Origin: Gallionella sp.
Lineage (GTDB): Bacteria; Pseudomonadota; Gammaproteobacteria; Burkholderiales; Gallionellaceae
DNA: 57,530 nt
NCBI GenBank assembly: GCA_030645955.1
Contig: JAUSMR010000214.1
Coordinates: 1-57,530, forward strand
Reading direction: 5' to 3'
In this document: in pieces, positions 16,208-24,695 of the stretch
Layout of the letters: each line of letters opens with the position of its first letter
Position numbering within the stretch: the stretch's first letter is position 1
Notes under the pieces: model-generated
The model's input: the letters and a program-made list of their open reading frames with translations, nothing else
Databases searched by the model: none
Told to the model about the DNA's origin: nothing
Program-made: the position numbers and the translations under genes

Positions 16208-17170
16208 GTGAAGATTACCCCCGCTGATATCCGAGGTGTCTTTGGCATCATGCCGACACCTGCCACTGAAGATGCCGACCGCTGGCAAACGCAGCAGTCG
16301 GTGAACCTGCAAGAAACCGAGAAGATGGTCAAGATGCTGACCGCTGCGAACATTGACATCCTAGCGACCACAGGCACGTTTGGTGAAGGGGCCACACTGA
16401 CTTGGAATGAAATGCGGGTCTTCATCGACTGCGTCGTTCAGACTAACAATCGTTCGCGCCCCTTGTTTGCTGGTATTACGACGCTGAACACTCGTGACAC
16501 GATTGAGCGCGGCCGCGTCCTTGTGGATATGGGAGTTGATGGCCTTTTTGTTGGGCGTCCAATGTGGTTGGCAATGGATGACAAGGCGATTGTCCGCTAC
16601 TACCAAGATATCGCTGAAGCAATCCCTGGTGTGCCAATGGTGGCCTACGACAATCCAGTGGCATTCAAAGGGAAGATTTCCACAGAGGCTTATCTTGAAC
16701 TGGCGAAAATTCCTGAGGTGGTGGCGTCCAAACACACAGGTGGCCCTGCATTGGTGCAAGACATGCGTGCAGTGGGTGAGCAAATGCGGGTATTGCCGCT
16801 AGCGACTGCTTGGCTCGCTGCTGCTGAGGAGTTGCCTGAGCTTGCACTTGCAGCTTGGTCGGGCAGCGTCGCATGCGCCCCAGAGTACAACATGGCGCTT
16901 TCCCGCGCGATGCTTGCGCATGACTGGACCCGTGTCAAGTTGCTATCCGAGAAGATGAACTGGGCGGAGTCTGCCATGTTCGTCGGCGGTGACTTGGCTG
17001 CCTTTATGAATTACAGCATCCAAATTGCCCATTTGCGTTTCGCATCCGCTGGGCTTATTAATCCTGGCCCGCCACGTCCCCCGTATCTGGAATTGCCGGA
17101 CAACTATCGTGATGGTGCCATCGAGTGCGGGATGCGTTGGAAGCAGCTCGAGAGCGAGTTCTCGGCGTAA
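16208..17170 (+). CDS. Hydratase-aldolase of the NahE/DapA superfamily
   Basis: A 320-residue class I aldolase, related to trans-o-hydroxybenzylidenepyruvate hydratase-aldolase, which splits a 2-oxo side chain from an aromatic to give an aryl aldehyde and pyruvate. Motifs: GVFGIMPTPAT at the start, TTGTFGEGATLTW, FAGITTLNTRDTI, VAYDNPVAFKGK with the active-site Tyr, and EVVASKHTGGP with the Schiff-base Lys. The family GP(C/R)RPPY-like tail appears as PGPPRPPYLELPDNY. The start is GTG with AAGGGA eight bases before it. It lies 39 bases before the cupin dioxygenase, so the two likely form one operon. A broken paralogue is at 28390. Confidence 0.88.
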   Translation: MKITPADIRGVFGIMPTPATEDADRWQTQQSVNLQETEKMVKMLTAANIDILATTGTFGEGATLTWNEMRVFIDCVVQTNNRSRPLFAGITTLNTRDTIERGRVLVDMGVDGLFVGRPMWLAMDDKAIVRYYQDIAEAIPGVPMVAYDNPVAFKGKISTEAYLELAKIPEVVASKHTGGPALVQDMRAVGEQMRVLPLATAWLAAAEELPELALAAWSGSVACAPEYNMALSRAMLAHDWTRVKLLSEKMNWAESAMFVGGDLAAFMNYSIQIAHLRFASAGLINPGPPRPPYLELPDNYRDGAIECGMRWKQLESEFSA

Positions 17171-17209
17171 TGCTGAGTCGGCAACTTTTATCAACCACAA
17201 GGAAAACTC

Positions 17210-18259
17210 ATGAGTACCCACGAGAACTCTGCCGCTGCATCAACGGATGTCATACCAGAGGCGCTGCGCCGCGCCTACAACGACAACAACATCATTCCAC
17301 TTTGGGAGAGTGTGCCTGCGGCCTTGTTCGGAAAACAGGTGGAGGAAGCTCAGGCTTGGCATTGGAAAACGATGGGTCCAATCATACGGGCAACCGGCGA
17401 GATCAAGGCCGAGCACGTGCTGGACCGGCGGGTTCTGCTCATGACGAATCCCCGTCGCCTCCACGCTTGGGATGAAGCTGCGACAGGCCAGCTGGCGTTC
17501 GATTTCCAAATGCTGCTTCCTGGCGAGCGCGCCGCTGCGCATCGTCACCCGATGAACGCGCTGCGGTTCATAGTGGAATCAAGCGGTGGTGCCAAGACCA
17601 TTGTCGACGGCAAAGACTGCGTGATGGAGCCGGGTGACCTAATCATCACGCCGGGGTGGTGCTGGCACGAACATGTTAGCGAGGGAAAAGATCCGGTCAT
17701 CTGGCTGGATGTGCTGGATGTGCCGCTTCACAATGTACTGGGCACAACCGGATTTCAACCTGGCCCGACCCGCGACGTGCGACCACAGTTGCAGGATGGG
17801 GCTTTCGTCACCCCGGGCATCTTTCCGCGCCTGGATGGCAGCGACTTTGCAGGGCGTGGCTACTCACCGATGTACCGCTATGCATGGGCGGATGCCGTGC
17901 GTGCCCTGGAAGCCGCGCCCGTGGCGGCGGACGAGTCACGCCAGGTGCGCTACAGCAATCCTCTCACCGGCGGTCCGTGTATGGATCTCCTCGACAGCAC
18001 GTTGCTTCAGTTGGAGGTTGGCAAGGCGACGCGAAAGTACAAGAGTTCGGCCTCGACGGTGTGCTATGTAGTCGAAGGCCACGGCACGAGTCGCATTGGG
18101 GATAAGACCATCGAGTGGTCACCACGTGATGTCTTCACGGTGCCGGCTCACCTGTGGGCCAGTCACTTAGCCAAAGAGGGGCCAGCGCGCGTCTTCCAAG
18201 TTTCGAATAGTGAGCTCTATCGTCGGCTCGGCTACTTCAATGAAGCATTCGGGGAGTAA
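17210..18259 (+). CDS. Gentisate 1,2-dioxygenase-like bicupin
   Basis: A 349-residue cytoplasmic ring-cleaving dioxygenase of the gentisate / 1-hydroxy-2-naphthoate / salicylate 1,2-dioxygenase family. Fe-binding His residues sit in AAHRHPMNALRF (H-x-H) and the CWHEHVSEG segment of the first cupin. The second cupin begins near residue 250. It resembles the canonical gentisate dioxygenase at 48214 in layout (PLWES/PLWPS, VLDRRVLLMTNP/ERRVLVLANP) but is clearly divergent. It follows the hydratase-aldolase. The substrate is therefore probably a substituted gentisate, salicylate or hydroxynaphthoate made by the upstream route. RBS AAGGAAAA. Confidence 0.88.
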   Translation: MSTHENSAAASTDVIPEALRRAYNDNNIIPLWESVPAALFGKQVEEAQAWHWKTMGPIIRATGEIKAEHVLDRRVLLMTNPRRLHAWDEAATGQLAFDFQMLLPGERAAAHRHPMNALRFIVESSGGAKTIVDGKDCVMEPGDLIITPGWCWHEHVSEGKDPVIWLDVLDVPLHNVLGTTGFQPGPTRDVRPQLQDGAFVTPGIFPRLDGSDFAGRGYSPMYRYAWADAVRALEAAPVAADESRQVRYSNPLTGGPCMDLLDSTLLQLEVGKATRKYKSSASTVCYVVEGHGTSRIGDKTIEWSPRDVFTVPAHLWASHLAKEGPARVFQVSNSELYRRLGYFNEAFGE

Positions 18260-18305
18260 TGTTTTGAAGCGATGCCGTCGATCACGGGACGCTCATGTCA
18301 AAGAA

Positions 18306-18968
18306 TCAGGCCTTGCGCTTTATGTTCGTTGTGGGCTTTCTTGGTTCTGGAGTACGCGGAACGCGCTTGACGGCGACCCGCTTTCTTTCCCCGCCTTCCC
18401 TTGCCTCGTCTCGCAGATTCAACGCTTCTGGTTGCTTCTTGGCCGTGGCGTTCAGCTCGAACTGGGCAATCGCATCGGCTGCACTACTGCGCACTGTCCG
18501 CAGCATTACTTTCAGCAGCAGCTCCTCGGCCTGCGAGAGTCTTCCCAAAAGGACCGAGTTTGCCTCGGTGGCGATGCGCAGGAGCGGCGTCTTAATCGTG
18601 TTCGCGTACTCAGTGATGTAGATGCGCAGCTTGCGCCGGTCGACTGTGTCACGCTCGAATCGGACAAGGCCCTCTCGCTCCATTACGCGCAGGATTTCGA
18701 GGGTCGATGGCTGCGTCATGCCGAGTCGGTTGGCCAATTCGCGCTGGGTCACGCCGTCGGCCTCCCAGAGCGCACGAAGTACAAACCAGCTGCCTCCGCG
18801 TATGCCGTGTTGAGCGATGGGGCCGTAAAGCAATCGCTTGACGTGGCGCGCAGTGTCGGAAATGAGAAAGCCAATGCTTCCGTCCAAGTCCAAATCCAAA
18901 ACACGATCAGGTTGGGGCAGATTACTCGGGGTGGATTTCTTATTCATTCGTGGTGGGTTCGTTTGCAT
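18306..18968 (-). CDS. MarR-family transcriptional regulator
   Basis: A 220-residue regulator. Its winged helix spans about residues 35-130: GGSWFVLRALWEADGVTQRE, then LGMTQPSTLEILRVMEREGL, then the wing FERDTVDRRKLRIYIT. The C-terminal 50 residues are basic (KRKRVAVKRVPRTPEPRK) and probably disordered, an unusual extension. I use the ATG of MQTNPP; the longer frame would need TTG. The gene converges on the cupin dioxygenase and diverges from the decarboxylase-like gene at 19132, so it probably controls these flanking operons. Its own leader has no copy of the TATTGA palindrome. Confidence 0.9.
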   Translation of the reverse strand: MQTNPPRMNKKSTPSNLPQPDRVLDLDLDGSIGFLISDTARHVKRLLYGPIAQHGIRGGSWFVLRALWEADGVTQRELANRLGMTQPSTLEILRVMEREGLVRFERDTVDRRKLRIYITEYANTIKTPLLRIATEANSVLLGRLSQAEELLLKVMLRTVRSSAADAIAQFELNATAKKQPEALNLRDEAREGGERKRVAVKRVPRTPEPRKPTTNIKRKA

Positions 18969-19131
18969 GGCCGAAATCTTGACAGTCGAATCATACGGCG
19001 TCAAGCAATTAGGAACCAGATGGACTTAACTCCACGTCGCGGCCGCCAATTTCCCACTGTCGACACAGCATTACATAGTACGCCCGGGCCGCGTTCAGCG
19101 ACTCAATAAATTACATACAACCACTTTCGCC

Positions 19132-20121
19132 ATGAAACTTCCCCTCACTATTGCTTGCTGGAACTACGATCGTACCCGTGCCTTGTTCGATGGACGTGTG
19201 TCCGTGGAGGGTTGCGAGCCCAACTACCTCGACCTGCCAGTCGAAGAAACCTTTTTCCGTGCGTTGCACGCCCAGGAATTCGACGTTGCAGAGCTGTCTT
19301 TAAGTAGCTACACGATGTTGCGTTCCCGCGGTGAATCACCGTACACCGCGATACCGGTCTTTCTGTCGCGTATGTTCCGCCACTCGGCGATTTACATCCA
19401 CGCTGACAGTGGCATACGGACCCCGCGGGATCTGGTTGGCCGGAGAGTCGGCGTTCCTGAATACCAGTTGACTGCGCCTGTGTGGGTGCGCGGTATTCTT
19501 GGCGATGAGTATGGTGTGTCACCCACCGATTTGCACTGGATTACAGGAGGCGTCGAACAACCGGGACGGCAGGAAAAGGTACCACTGCGCCTTCCGCCGG
19601 AAGTTCGCATCGAGCAAATTGGCAGCGATGACACTCTGAACCAGGCCCTTCTTGAGCGGCGGATTGATGCGCTGATTGCTCCGCGTGCCCCCAGCTCATT
19701 TGCCCAAGGCAGTCCTGCAGTGCGTCGACTGTTTCCAGAATTTAAAAGCGTAGAGAAAGCGTATTACCAGAAGGTAGGCATTTTTCCCATTATGCATGTG
19801 GTAGGTATTCGGAATGAGTTGCTACAGCAGCATCCTTGGCTTGCGTCGAGTCTGCTTAAGGCGTTTACGAAAGCCAAGGACATCGCGGTGCATGAGCTGA
19901 GTGACGTAACTGCACTGAAGGCCACACTCCCTTGGTTGGCGAGCGAATACGCCGATTCCGTTGCCACCATGGGGAAGGACTATTGGAGCTACGGGGTGAA
20001 GGGCAACGAGGCGACTTTGAATGCATTCCTAGGCTATCACCATTCTCAAGGTCTATCTGCGAGGCGGCTGGAGTTAACTGACCTTTTTGTTCCGTCGACG
20101 TTTGCACAAGTGCTTGTCTAG
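19132..20121 (+). CDS. 4,5-dihydroxyphthalate decarboxylase-like protein
   Basis: A 329-residue protein with the periplasmic-binding-protein type II fold but no signal peptide, as in 4,5-dihydroxyphthalate decarboxylase. Motifs: IACWNYDRTRALFDGRV, LSLSSYTMLRSRGESPYTAI, FLSRMFRHSAIYIH, and DLVGRRVGVPEYQLTAPVWV. The typical family end (FGRNxLTLxxFxxY) is reshaped here. Phthalate-type members remove a carboxyl group from a dihydroxylated aromatic; related proteins are annotated as substrate-binding proteins of ABC transporters. Lack of an export signal favours an enzyme. It lies divergent from the MarR gene, about 160 bases apart. Confidence 0.75.
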   Translation: MKLPLTIACWNYDRTRALFDGRVSVEGCEPNYLDLPVEETFFRALHAQEFDVAELSLSSYTMLRSRGESPYTAIPVFLSRMFRHSAIYIHADSGIRTPRDLVGRRVGVPEYQLTAPVWVRGILGDEYGVSPTDLHWITGGVEQPGRQEKVPLRLPPEVRIEQIGSDDTLNQALLERRIDALIAPRAPSSFAQGSPAVRRLFPEFKSVEKAYYQKVGIFPIMHVVGIRNELLQQHPWLASSLLKAFTKAKDIAVHELSDVTALKATLPWLASEYADSVATMGKDYWSYGVKGNEATLNAFLGYHHSQGLSARRLELTDLFVPSTFAQVLV

Positions 20122-20419
20122 CGCAATAGCGTCTATTGCACTCGGATTTTCTAATCCTATAGGTTGTCGACTTCGAAAGTTTAGGGTAAATACGCATAGG
20201 AACCTAATGAATACTATGGAAAAATGCAAGTACGTAAAAGCGGTTCTTTGCCGATCTCTTTTTCGAGGACCGTGCTGTTTTCTTGGAAGAGGAAGTAGTG
20301 GAAATATTCGATCGTTGACACGAGGATCGAGGTGAGGCAGTTCGTACTGCCGGATCTATTCTGTGATGCGGAATAACTTTGGAAAAAATCTTTAGATAGT
20401 TATAACGAGGAGATAAATA
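20122..20419. promoter_or_regulatory. Promoter region of the envelope module
   Basis: 298 bp with no gene. It contains GGAACCTAA at 20199-20207, also seen at 16075-16083 before the hydratase-aldolase, and ends with ACGAGGAG as the ribosome site of the DUF1302 gene. No strong terminator was seen for the upstream gene. The region is AT-richer than its surroundings. Confidence 0.35.
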
Positions 20420-22096
20420 ATGAAGCAAACTTCTTTGAAGTACAAACGGATGGAGCTGTGTGCAGTCGTCCGAGGTATCGCAGTGCTTGGGGGGTTGTCG
20501 GTGGCGGCCACCTCTGGCATGGCCTTTCAATTCGAAACGGATAATCCAGACGTGAGTGTTCGATGGGACAACACCATCAAGTACAGCGCTGCGCAGCGTC
20601 TCAACGACCCGTCACCTGTTCTGACTGCGAATGTAAACAACGACGATGGCAACCGGAATTTCAGCAAGGGACTTATTTCCAGTCGCTTTGACTTGCTGTC
20701 GGAGCTTGATGTTGTCTACAAGAAGAACATCGGCATGCGAATCAGCGCAGCTGCATGGAGCGATTCTGTTTACAACAATCCTAACTCTAACCCCGGCTTT
20801 TTTGGGGGCGCAGTCCCGAACCAAACCTCAGTTGCATACAACCAATTCACTGGCGCCACTCGAAATGTGCATGGAAATGGCAGCGAGTTGTTGGATGCGT
20901 TCGTGTTTGGTAAATTTGATTTGGGTGGGCGAGACGCCACGGTACGTGTTGGACGACATTCTGTGCTGTGGGGCGAGAGCCTGTTTCTAGGTGCAAACGC
21001 TATCGCCGGTGCCATGATGCCGGTGGACGCAGTCAAACTGCTTTCTGTGCCTGGCACACAGTTCAAGGAAGCGATTCGTCCTGTTCCAATGATTTCAGGG
21101 CAGATGCAGATCAACTCGAACGTCTCTGTTGGAGCCTATGTGCAGGCGAGTTCATCCAAGAGTCGACTCCCTGCTGTGGGTAGCTATTTCTCAAGTGCTG
21201 ATGTCGCAGTGGACGGTGCTGAGAACATGTGGGTTGGGCCCGGTGTGTCCGTCCCTCGGCTGGCAGATATGAATGCCAGGGATTCTGGACAGGGTGGTTT
21301 GCAGTTGAAAGTGCGTGGGGACGAAGTGGACTATGGTTTCTATGCGATTCAGTTCCATAGCAAGATCCCGCAACTGGTGCCGACGATTGGAATGACGCCG
21401 GGTGGTCCGGCACCGGTGGGCTATTACCTCGCGTATCACGAGAACGTTAAAGCTATTGGAGCCAGTGTGAGTAAGACCTTTGGGGATTACAACGTGGCAG
21501 CTGAACTCTCTTTCCGCGATAACCAAGACTTGGCGAGCACGCAGGGTTCCGACGTGAGTTCATTCACACCGGCGCCTGCCACCAACAACTCATCCAATCC
21601 CGGTTATGCGGTTGGCCGGACTGCCCACCTTAACGTCTCTGTCATAGGCAACGTACCAAGCACGCCCCTCTGGAAAGAAGCCACAATTGCAGGCGAGATT
21701 GCCTGGAACCGTGTGCTGGAAATAACCAAAAACGCTCAGGCTGCCGATCCGAATGCAACGCGTGATGGCATCGCGCTGCGAGCTGTCTTTGAGCCCATGT
21801 ACCGGCAAGTGCTGCCCGGTGTGGACATGAGTGTGCCGATCGGCATTGGTTACGCACCGCTGGGTTCGCGTCCCCTTGCAATGAATCCTAACGCATGGAT
21901 TCCTGAGGGTGGTGGTGACATCAGCATCGGACTGAATGTCAATTACTTGGACGCCTGGCGCTTCAGCGTGAACTACACCCGATATTTCGGCGAGGCTCGT
22001 TCATTTAATGATGCGCCTCCCACCAATGCTTACAGCTGGGGACAAACCCTCAAGGATCGAGATTTCATCTCGGTCTCGGCCCGTTACTCATTCTGA
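20420..22096 (+). CDS. DUF1302 outer-membrane protein
   Basis: A 558-residue exported protein. Residues 1-35 hold a basic start and hydrophobic stretch ending SGMAFQ, a signal peptide. The mature start FQFETDNPDVSVRWDNTIKY is the hallmark of DUF1302 proteins, and the rest alternates short beta strands rich in Gly, Asn and aromatics, ending in SVSARYSF with a terminal Phe as in outer-membrane barrels. DUF1302 proteins are regularly paired with DUF1329 and are thought to handle hydrophobic substrates at the envelope. It is followed 10 bases later by the DUF1329 gene. Likely role: uptake or transport of the aromatic substrate, unproven. Confidence 0.88.
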   Translation: MKQTSLKYKRMELCAVVRGIAVLGGLSVAATSGMAFQFETDNPDVSVRWDNTIKYSAAQRLNDPSPVLTANVNNDDGNRNFSKGLISSRFDLLSELDVVYKKNIGMRISAAAWSDSVYNNPNSNPGFFGGAVPNQTSVAYNQFTGATRNVHGNGSELLDAFVFGKFDLGGRDATVRVGRHSVLWGESLFLGANAIAGAMMPVDAVKLLSVPGTQFKEAIRPVPMISGQMQINSNVSVGAYVQASSSKSRLPAVGSYFSSADVAVDGAENMWVGPGVSVPRLADMNARDSGQGGLQLKVRGDEVDYGFYAIQFHSKIPQLVPTIGMTPGGPAPVGYYLAYHENVKAIGASVSKTFGDYNVAAELSFRDNQDLASTQGSDVSSFTPAPATNNSSNPGYAVGRTAHLNVSVIGNVPSTPLWKEATIAGEIAWNRVLEITKNAQAADPNATRDGIALRAVFEPMYRQVLPGVDMSVPIGIGYAPLGSRPLAMNPNAWIPEGGGDISIGLNVNYLDAWRFSVNYTRYFGEARSFNDAPPTNAYSWGQTLKDRDFISVSARYSF

Positions 22097-22106
22097 TTGG
22101 AGAAAA

Positions 22107-23471
22107 ATGATGAAATTAATGATCAAGCCTTTTTCGGCATGCATGGCTTCTGCATTATTGGCTGGCGCAGCCATGGCCGCCGTATCTGCTGATGAGGCAG
22201 CCACACTGAAATCCACCTTGACCCCCGTAGGGGCTGAAAAAGCTGGAAATAAGGATGGAACAATTCCAGCGTGGACGGGGGGCTTCACTACGCCGACCCC
22301 AGGCTTCAAGAACGGTGGTCGACGCCCAGACCCTTTCGCATCTGACAAACCGGTGTACAGCATCACTGCAAAGAACATGGCGCAGTATGCAGACAAGTTG
22401 ACGGATGGAACAAAGGCTATGCTAGAGAAATACCCTGAGACATTCAGGGTCGAGGTGTATCCCACGAAGCGCACATTTGCAGCACCACAATGGTTTTATG
22501 AGAAAACGTTTAAGAATGCGACTCACGTAAAGACGGTTGAAGGTGGTGCAGGCCCACGTCCCGAGGGCGCATCAGGCGGTGTTCCCTTTCCCATTCCGAA
22601 GAATGGTGTTGAGGTAATGCTGAATCACCAACTAGTCTGGACTCCGGAGAACATGCACGAGGTGGCGAAAAACTTCACGGTGGCGTCCAATGGCCAATCG
22701 GTCATGGTTTCCCATTACGAAAATTACTTCACCCATCCTTATAACGGTCTGAATTCGGATGCGGCAGAGGGCCAGTGGTGGATGAAGGTTCGTTCTACCA
22801 ACCTCGGCCCGGCAATCCGTGCCGGTGAGTCGATCGTTACACACTTCAATGTCGACGAATCCAAGACGCAGACTTGGGTTTATCTGACTGGTCAGCGGCG
22901 CGTGCGCAAACTACCCAATAGCTGTTGCGACACGCCGACACCATTTTCAGCTGGACTCATCAGTTTCGACGAACTCGGAACGTTCGAAGGCGATATGAGT
23001 CGATTTGACTGGAAGCTACTCGGCAAGAAGGAGGTCGTGATTCCGTATAACAGTAACCGCACGATGGTTCCAACGAAGACGGCCGATGTCATCAAGGGGC
23101 GTCACCTAAATCCTGACCATGTGCGCTGGGAGTTGCATCGAGTCTGGGTCGTCGAAGCAACCCTGAAGGATGGGAAGCGACACACGTCACCTAAGAGCCG
23201 CTACTACGTCGACGAGGACTCTTGGATCGCTGTACTTGGTGACCGCTGGGATGCACAAGGGAAGCTGGCCCGAATAGCCTATACGATCCCGATCGCGATG
23301 CCGGACGTACCCGCAGTGATGCGCAGTAGTTTCGGTGTCTACGACATTATCAATGGCACCTCCTACATCGGGAGCCTCTTCAACGAGGAATCGGAACAGA
23401 TGCGTATCGATAAACCGTATTCGACATCAACGTTCTCGCCAGAAGCAATGGCCGGTGAGGGTATTCGCTGA
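22107..23471 (+). CDS. DUF1329 periplasmic/outer-membrane-associated protein
   Basis: 454 residues starting at MMKLMIKPF; the longer frame overlaps the DUF1302 gene and lacks a ribosome site, while GGAGAAAA precedes this start. The signal peptide is cut near GAAMAAVSA. The mature protein opens with LKSTLTPVGAEKAGNKDGTI and PAWTGG, the DUF1329 signature, and carries GQRRVRKLPN and DTPTPFSAGL further on. The family belongs to the LolA/LolB-like lipoprotein-sorting fold and works with DUF1302 partners. It ends just before a clear hairpin terminator. A role in moving hydrophobic molecules across the periplasm is inferred. Confidence 0.88.
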   Translation: MMKLMIKPFSACMASALLAGAAMAAVSADEAATLKSTLTPVGAEKAGNKDGTIPAWTGGFTTPTPGFKNGGRRPDPFASDKPVYSITAKNMAQYADKLTDGTKAMLEKYPETFRVEVYPTKRTFAAPQWFYEKTFKNATHVKTVEGGAGPRPEGASGGVPFPIPKNGVEVMLNHQLVWTPENMHEVAKNFTVASNGQSVMVSHYENYFTHPYNGLNSDAAEGQWWMKVRSTNLGPAIRAGESIVTHFNVDESKTQTWVYLTGQRRVRKLPNSCCDTPTPFSAGLISFDELGTFEGDMSRFDWKLLGKKEVVIPYNSNRTMVPTKTADVIKGRHLNPDHVRWELHRVWVVEATLKDGKRHTSPKSRYYVDEDSWIAVLGDRWDAQGKLARIAYTIPIAMPDVPAVMRSSFGVYDIINGTSYIGSLFNEESEQMRIDKPYSTSTFSPEAMAGEGIR

Positions 23472-23494
23472 TTTTCACTGAGGAGACATGACGT

Positions 23495-23528
23495 AGCGAT
23501 GGACCGGCCTATGGGTCGGTCCATCGCT
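23495..23528 (+). terminator. Hairpin terminator after DUF1329
   Basis: AGCGATGGACCG pairs perfectly with CGGTCCATCGCT over 12 bp around a 10-base loop, followed by a short T-rich run (CGTTTTGG). It probably attenuates rather than fully stops transcription into the YCF48/RND genes, which seem to belong to the same module. Confidence 0.75.
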
Positions 23529-23586
23529 ATCGTTTTGGGACGAACGCTACAAAATTGAATTTGATGTTGAACGAAGTATTTATGAA

Positions 23587-24690
23587 ATGCCAGGGATTCT
23601 GATGAACAGGTATAGCCAAGAGGGTATTGACGTCGTGCGGCGCCTCAGCCTGCGCCTTTTAGCTACCGGTTCGCTGGTCTGCATGGGGGCCGTCTGGTCG
23701 GGCCCCTTGGCCGATGCCTTGAGCCGTCCCGCGCTCGTTGCACCACATGTGCAGGGATCAGTATTGCTTGGCGTTGCCAAGTCTGGAAAACGCACTGTCG
23801 CGATCGGCGAACGAGGCGTCGTTCTGTTTTCCGATGATGCCGGTGAACATTGGCATCAGGCAAGTGTGCCAGTGAGTACCACGCTGACGGCGGTGACCTT
23901 CCTTGACGAGAAGTTCGGATGGGCCACAGGACACGGGGGCGTTGTGCTGTCTAGCTCTGATGGTGGGGGAACTTGGAAGCTTCAGCTCGACGGTAATAAA
24001 GCCGCGAGTTTGGCACTTGCAGGAGCTTCGGCGACTTCAACGAACAACAGCGCTAGCAGCTCCCTCTTGAAAGACGCACAACGTTTGGTTTCGGACGGTC
24101 CGGACAAACCATTTTTGGCTGTCCACTTTTGGAACCGAAAGGAAGGTTTGGTGGTCGGGGCGTACGGGCTTATTTTTGCCACTGCTGATGGTGGTGAAAC
24201 ATGGTCGCCATGGATGGACCGCCTTGACAATCCGAAAGCTTTGCACCTTAACGCACTGGCTGTGCTAGGGAAGAACATTCTGCTTGCCGGAGAGCAAGGA
24301 CTTCTATTGCGCTCAATCGACGCAGGAAAGACCTTTACCCGCCTGACCTCGCCTTACCAAGGCAGTTGGTTCGCAGTCTGTGCCTTGCCAAACGGCAAGT
24401 GGTTGCTGGCCGGACTGAGGGGAAATATTTACATCCTTGGCCCTGACGGTTTCAGCCAGGGTGAGGTGCCATTTCCCGTAACCATTGGCAGCCTCTCACT
24501 GATGCAAGACGGCAGCGTGCTCGGCCTCAACCAGGCAGGACAGGCGTTGATCAGTCGTGACTCAGGAGTCACATGGAAGCCGGTTTCCTGGCCGCCAGGC
24601 CCGCCGCTGACTGCCGTCGTCGAACTTCAGGGCCATCGTCTACTTGCCAGTAGCTTGCGCGGTGTTCGTGAACTTCCTTTTCCTAAGTGA
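23587..24690 (+). CDS. YCF48/BNR-repeat beta-propeller protein
   Basis: A 367-residue exported protein. An N-terminal hydrophobic segment (LRLLATGSLVCMGAVWSG) acts as signal peptide. The rest is made of repeats of the form GxxGxVLxSxDGGxTW: LFSDDAGEHWHQ, LSSSDGGGTWKLQ, FATADGGETWSPW, LRSIDAGKTFTRL and LISRDSGVTWKPV. This matches the HCF136/YCF48-like propeller. In proteobacteria such genes are regularly paired with RND/MMPL transporters. Its stop nearly abuts the RND start, so they are translationally linked. Role: probably periplasmic accessory to the transporter. Confidence 0.87.
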   Translation: MPGILMNRYSQEGIDVVRRLSLRLLATGSLVCMGAVWSGPLADALSRPALVAPHVQGSVLLGVAKSGKRTVAIGERGVVLFSDDAGEHWHQASVPVSTTLTAVTFLDEKFGWATGHGGVVLSSSDGGGTWKLQLDGNKAASLALAGASATSTNNSASSSLLKDAQRLVSDGPDKPFLAVHFWNRKEGLVVGAYGLIFATADGGETWSPWMDRLDNPKALHLNALAVLGKNILLAGEQGLLLRSIDAGKTFTRLTSPYQGSWFAVCALPNGKWLLAGLRGNIYILGPDGFSQGEVPFPVTIGSLSLMQDGSVLGLNQAGQALISRDSGVTWKPVSWPPGPPLTAVVELQGHRLLASSLRGVRELPFPK

Positions 24691-24695
24691 CCCTC

